The notes beneath the pieces are model-generated. The model saw only the letters and a program-made list of their open reading frames with translations. It was not told where the DNA came from and did not search any database. A program made the position numbers and the translations under genes. A stretch of 64,000 bases of DNA from a bacterium (lineage in GTDB: Bacteria; Bacteroidota; Bacteroidia; Cytophagales; Cyclobacteriaceae): assembly GCA_024743255.1 (NCBI GenBank), contig JANSWY010000001.1, positions 489,979-553,978 of the forward strand, given 5' to 3'. Each line of letters starts with the position of its first letter. Position 1 is the stretch's first letter. Shown here one piece after another: positions 61,517-64,000 of the stretch.

Positions 61517-64000
61517 ATGAATACTCCAGCCAGAGAGATACTAAAATGTCTTTGCATTATTGGTTTAATCTTTACTAGTTTTCAACTGTCCGCGCAGAAC
61601 TCAGTAGGGATTGGTACCAATACCCCAAACACAAATTCAGTCCTTGAACTTGTTTCGACAGGGAATAATCAAGGATTCCTTATGCCAAGAATGACAACCG
61701 TACAACGTACTGATGCCACTTTCACCTCAGGGCTAACCACTACTGAAAACGGACTAATGGTTTTCGATACTGATGAAGGTGCAGTGTACTTTTGGTACAA
61801 TGGATCCTGGGTAAATACAACAACATTACTTGCGGGAACAGGAATTCAAATCACCGGAAATACAATTGAAAATATTGGTGACACAGATGCTACAGATGAT
61901 ATTACAACAGCCACAGTAGCCGCTGGTGATGTTACCGGAGATTTTGCTAACCTAAGTGTTGCAGGAATCCAGGGGCAACCAGTTTCAAATACAGTACCAA
62001 CCTTGGACTATGTCCTAAAATGGGATGGTAGCCAGTGGTTACCTCAACCAGATGCAGGTAATGTATACACAGCTGGGACAGGTATAGATGTAACTGGTAC
62101 AGTCATTACAAATACAGGTGATACAGACGCCACAGATGATTTAACAACTGCTAGTACTGCTGCTGGAGATGTTTCAGGAGATTTTTCCACTTTACAAGTA
62201 ACTGGTATCCAGGGTAACGCGGTTGATGCAGGAGCGCCAGCTACCGGCAATATATTAAAATGGGACGGCACCCAATGGTTACTTTCAGCAGATAATGATG
62301 CTCAGGATGCGGCTTCAGTACCTTTTGACGATGCGGTAGCGGTTTTAGGAGCAACTGATGTGCAGGCTGCAATTGAAGCACTAGATGCTGCAATTGACGG
62401 GTTAAGTACCGGGGACATGACACAAGCTACGTATGATACGGATGCAAACGGGATTGTTGATTTTGCAGAAGACGCTAATACTATCAATGGTGGTTTAACA
62501 GTAGATACAGCAGTGCCAGTAGGTGCCGATTTCACAGATGATCAAACCGCAACAGACGTTCCGGTTACTGCGACAGGCAATTTAACAAGTACAGATGTAC
62601 AGTCAGCATTAGTAGAATTACAAACAGACATTGATGGGGCAACAGGAGACATGGCCCAAGCCACATATGATGTAGATGCAAACGGAACAGTTGATTTAGC
62701 AGAAGATGCCAACACAGTTAATGGAGGTTTAACAGTAGACACTGCAGTGCCAGTAGGTGCCGATTTCACAGATGATCAAACTGCTACAGACGTTCCGGTT
62801 ACCGCGACGGGCAATTTGACAAGTACAGATGTACAATCAGCGTTAGTCGAGTTGCAAACAGATATTGATGGTGCAGCAGGTGATATGACACAAGCCACAT
62901 ATGATGTTGGTTCAAATGGTATCGTGGATAATGCTGAGCTTGTTAATGGATTAACCGTCTTGACAGCAGTACCAGCTGGTGCAGTATTTACAGATAATGA
63001 ACTTCCCGGAACTGCTGCAACAGGAGAAATACTTGAGTGGAATGGCGTAGCATGGGTAGCGGCACCAAACAGTTCTTTTACAATTTCAGATGGGACGACT
63101 ATTCTCGGAGATGGCGATATTACTCCACTAAGTGTAGGCGCGGTAGCACCTTCTCTACTAACAGCAGGAGGCGCAACAACAGGTCAGATATTAGAATATG
63201 ACGGAGCAAATTGGGTTCCGGTAGCCCCAAGTTTTGTAGCTACAACAGATGGAACTTCGATACTTGGAGATGGGGACATTACACCACTGAGTGTTGGCGC
63301 TGTAGCACCATCGTTACTAACAGCCGGAGGCGCAACTACAGGACAAATACTAGAATACGATGGATTAAACTGGATACCAGTAACACAAAGCACAGCTACC
63401 GTATCAGATGGTACTTCAATACTAGGGGATGGAGACATTACCCCACTTAGTGTAGGCGCAGTAGCTCCTTCTGTGATTACAGCAGGTGGAGCAACAACAG
63501 GTCAGATCTTAGAATATGACGGATTAAACTGGATACCAGTAACACAAAGCACAGCAACAGTATCGGATGGAACTTCGATATTGGGAGATGGAGATATCAC
63601 GCCACTAAGTGTAGGTGCGGTAGCTCCTTCCGTGATTACAGCAGGTGGCGCTACAACTGGACAGATCTTAGAATATGACGGATTAAACTGGATACCAGTA
63701 ACGCAAAGCACAGCAACAGTATCAGATGGAACTTCAATATTAGGAGATGGTGATATTACTCCACTAAGTGTAGGTGCAGTAGCTCCTTCCGTGATTACAG
63801 CAGGTGGCGCAACAACTGGACAGATTTTAGAATATGATGGATTAAATTGGATACCGGTGGCTCAAAGCACAGCAACAGTATCAGATGGTACTTCAATTTT
63901 GGGAGATGGTGATATTACTCCACTAAGTGTAGGTGCAGTAGCTCCTTCCGTGATTACAGCAGGTGGCGCAACAACTGGACAGATTTTAGAATATGATGGA
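61517..64000 (+). CDS. Repeat-rich secreted fibre-like protein, 3' end outside window
   Basis: The frame opens at ATG 61517 and stays open to the window edge, giving at least 828 residues. A signal peptide (REILKCLCIIGLIFTSFQLSAQ) is followed by SVGIGTNTPNTNSVLELVSTGNNQGFLMPRM, the N-terminal signature of a Bacteroidota group of surface/tail-fibre-like proteins that often end in a peptidase S74 intramolecular chaperone; that end is not visible here. Three repeat families follow in order: two 80-residue units (GTGI(Q/D)(I/V)TG...), three 78-residue units (DMTQATYD...TDDQTATDV), and at least five and a half 53-residue units (DGTSILGDGDITPLSVGAV...GQILEYDG). The repeats are Asp-, Thr- and Gly-rich and low in Cys, consistent with a trimeric beta-rich stalk. 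It sits just downstream of the giant adhesin terminator with its own candidate promoter. Cargo route is unknown, since the C-terminus is missing. Confidence 0.85.
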   Translation, partial: MNTPAREILKCLCIIGLIFTSFQLSAQNSVGIGTNTPNTNSVLELVSTGNNQGFLMPRMTTVQRTDATFTSGLTTTENGLMVFDTDEGAVYFWYNGSWVNTTTLLAGTGIQITGNTIENIGDTDATDDITTATVAAGDVTGDFANLSVAGIQGQPVSNTVPTLDYVLKWDGSQWLPQPDAGNVYTAGTGIDVTGTVITNTGDTDATDDLTTASTAAGDVSGDFSTLQVTGIQGNAVDAGAPATGNILKWDGTQWLLSADNDAQDAASVPFDDAVAVLGATDVQAAIEALDAAIDGLSTGDMTQATYDTDANGIVDFAEDANTINGGLTVDTAVPVGADFTDDQTATDVPVTATGNLTSTDVQSALVELQTDIDGATGDMAQATYDVDANGTVDLAEDANTVNGGLTVDTAVPVGADFTDDQTATDVPVTATGNLTSTDVQSALVELQTDIDGAAGDMTQATYDVGSNGIVDNAELVNGLTVLTAVPAGAVFTDNELPGTAATGEILEWNGVAWVAAPNSSFTISDGTTILGDGDITPLSVGAVAPSLLTAGGATTGQILEYDGANWVPVAPSFVATTDGTSILGDGDITPLSVGAVAPSLLTAGGATTGQILEYDGLNWIPVTQSTATVSDGTSILGDGDITPLSVGAVAPSVITAGGATTGQILEYDGLNWIPVTQSTATVSDGTSILGDGDITPLSVGAVAPSVITAGGATTGQILEYDGLNWIPVTQSTATVSDGTSILGDGDITPLSVGAVAPSVITAGGATTGQILEYDGLNWIPVAQSTATVSDGTSILGDGDITPLSVGAVAPSVITAGGATTGQILEYDG
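61832..62300 (+). repeat. Two 240-base (80-residue) tandem units in the fibre gene
   Basis: AGTGIQITGN at 61832 and AGTGIDVTG at 62072 start two units 240 bases apart, each continuing with GDTDATDD, AAGDVTGDF or AAGDVSGDF, and LKWDG(S/T)QW. Sequence divergence is moderate. Confidence 0.75.
62414..62959 (+). repeat. Three 234-base (78-residue) tandem units in the fibre gene
   Basis: Copies begin at 62414, 62648 and 62882 with (D)M(T/A)QATYD. The first two are highly similar over the whole unit; the third keeps the start and then leaves the pattern. A partial copy of the unit's end (ATDVQAAIEALDAAIDG) precedes the first. Confidence 0.8.
63089..64000 (+). repeat. 159-base (53-residue) tandem units, at least five full copies plus part of a sixth
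   Basis: The GAT of the DGT motif recurs at 63089, 63248, 63407, 63566, 63725 and 63884, always 159 bases apart and in frame. The last three or four copies are nearly identical at the DNA level, so copy number is probably unstable and assembly of this region from short reads would be hard. The array runs past the window end. Confidence 0.9.

Noticed and set aside
62302..62769. Open frames on the minus strand opposite the 78-residue repeats
   Set aside because: They mirror the tandem repeats of the plus-strand fibre gene, which has a signal peptide and a frame open across the whole region.
63211..63450. Open frame in another plus-strand phase within the 53-residue repeats
   Set aside because: It reads the same tandem repeat out of phase, gives an unlikely Trp- and Arg-rich product, and conflicts with the main fibre frame.
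63089..64000. Regularly spaced near-identical repeats that could suggest a CRISPR array
   Set aside because: The period is 159 bases with the whole unit repeated and no unique spacers; it is in frame and encodes a 53-residue protein repeat.

Overview
The window looks like the chromosome of a free-living, probably marine or aquatic, member of the Bacteroidota, most likely order Cytophagales. The evidence is AT-rich coding DNA, two proteins with a type IX secretion (T9SS) C-terminal sorting domain, OmpA/PD40 envelope proteins, a GmhA/ABC/Wzi-like envelope cluster, a YtxJ-type bacillithiol-associated protein, type B L31, and a promoter matching the Bacteroidota pattern (TTTG, 19 bases, TAnnTTTG) upstream of rpmE. 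The genus cannot be read from the sequence. I see no tRNA, rRNA, CRISPR array, insertion sequence, integrase or phage module. No gap between genes exceeds 300 bases; the two largest (47635-47903 and 61236-61516) hold regulatory signals described below.

Layout. 1-10124 (+): the 3' part of a large unknown protein, an M20 dipeptidase, DsbD, an M23 peptidase with a His-x-Cys variant motif, and two OmpA-domain proteins that look like tandem relatives. 10117-10875 (-): a transglutaminase-like exported protein. 11001-15614 (+): aldehyde dehydrogenase, a small lipoprotein and an AsmA-like protein with a Lys/Glu-rich tail. 15611-20969 (-): one compact run from rpmE through a GlmU-like protein, delta-prime, hemC and a cyclophilin lipoprotein to an RmlD-like reductase. 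21117-31745 (+): an envelope and lipid cluster (Wzi/RemB-like porin, lipid-flippase ABC transporter, small membrane protein, GmhA, YifB, ceramidase-like enzyme, D-threonine-aldolase-like PLP enzyme, GH3 glucosaminidase, bestrophin).

31801-39068 (-): a T9SS-exported metalloprotease, lipA, an unknown exported protein, ytxJ, and a very basic exported protein built from a strict 16-residue repeat. 39196-40396 (+) holds a GreA-like coiled-coil protein and a secreted unknown. 40399-44154 (-) is a PLP dehydratase and polA. 44446-47634 (-) is an exported TPR-CHAT protease. Facing it across a 269-base divergent region is a 4443-residue T9SS adhesin (47904-61235), followed by a fibre-like protein that runs off the right edge and is made of three successive families of tandem repeats.

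The most unusual material is in the last 27 kb: the 16-residue-repeat protein beside ytxJ, and the CHAT protease / giant adhesin / repeat-fibre neighbourhood with its inverted-repeat regulatory candidates. Functional links between these genes are inference from position only.
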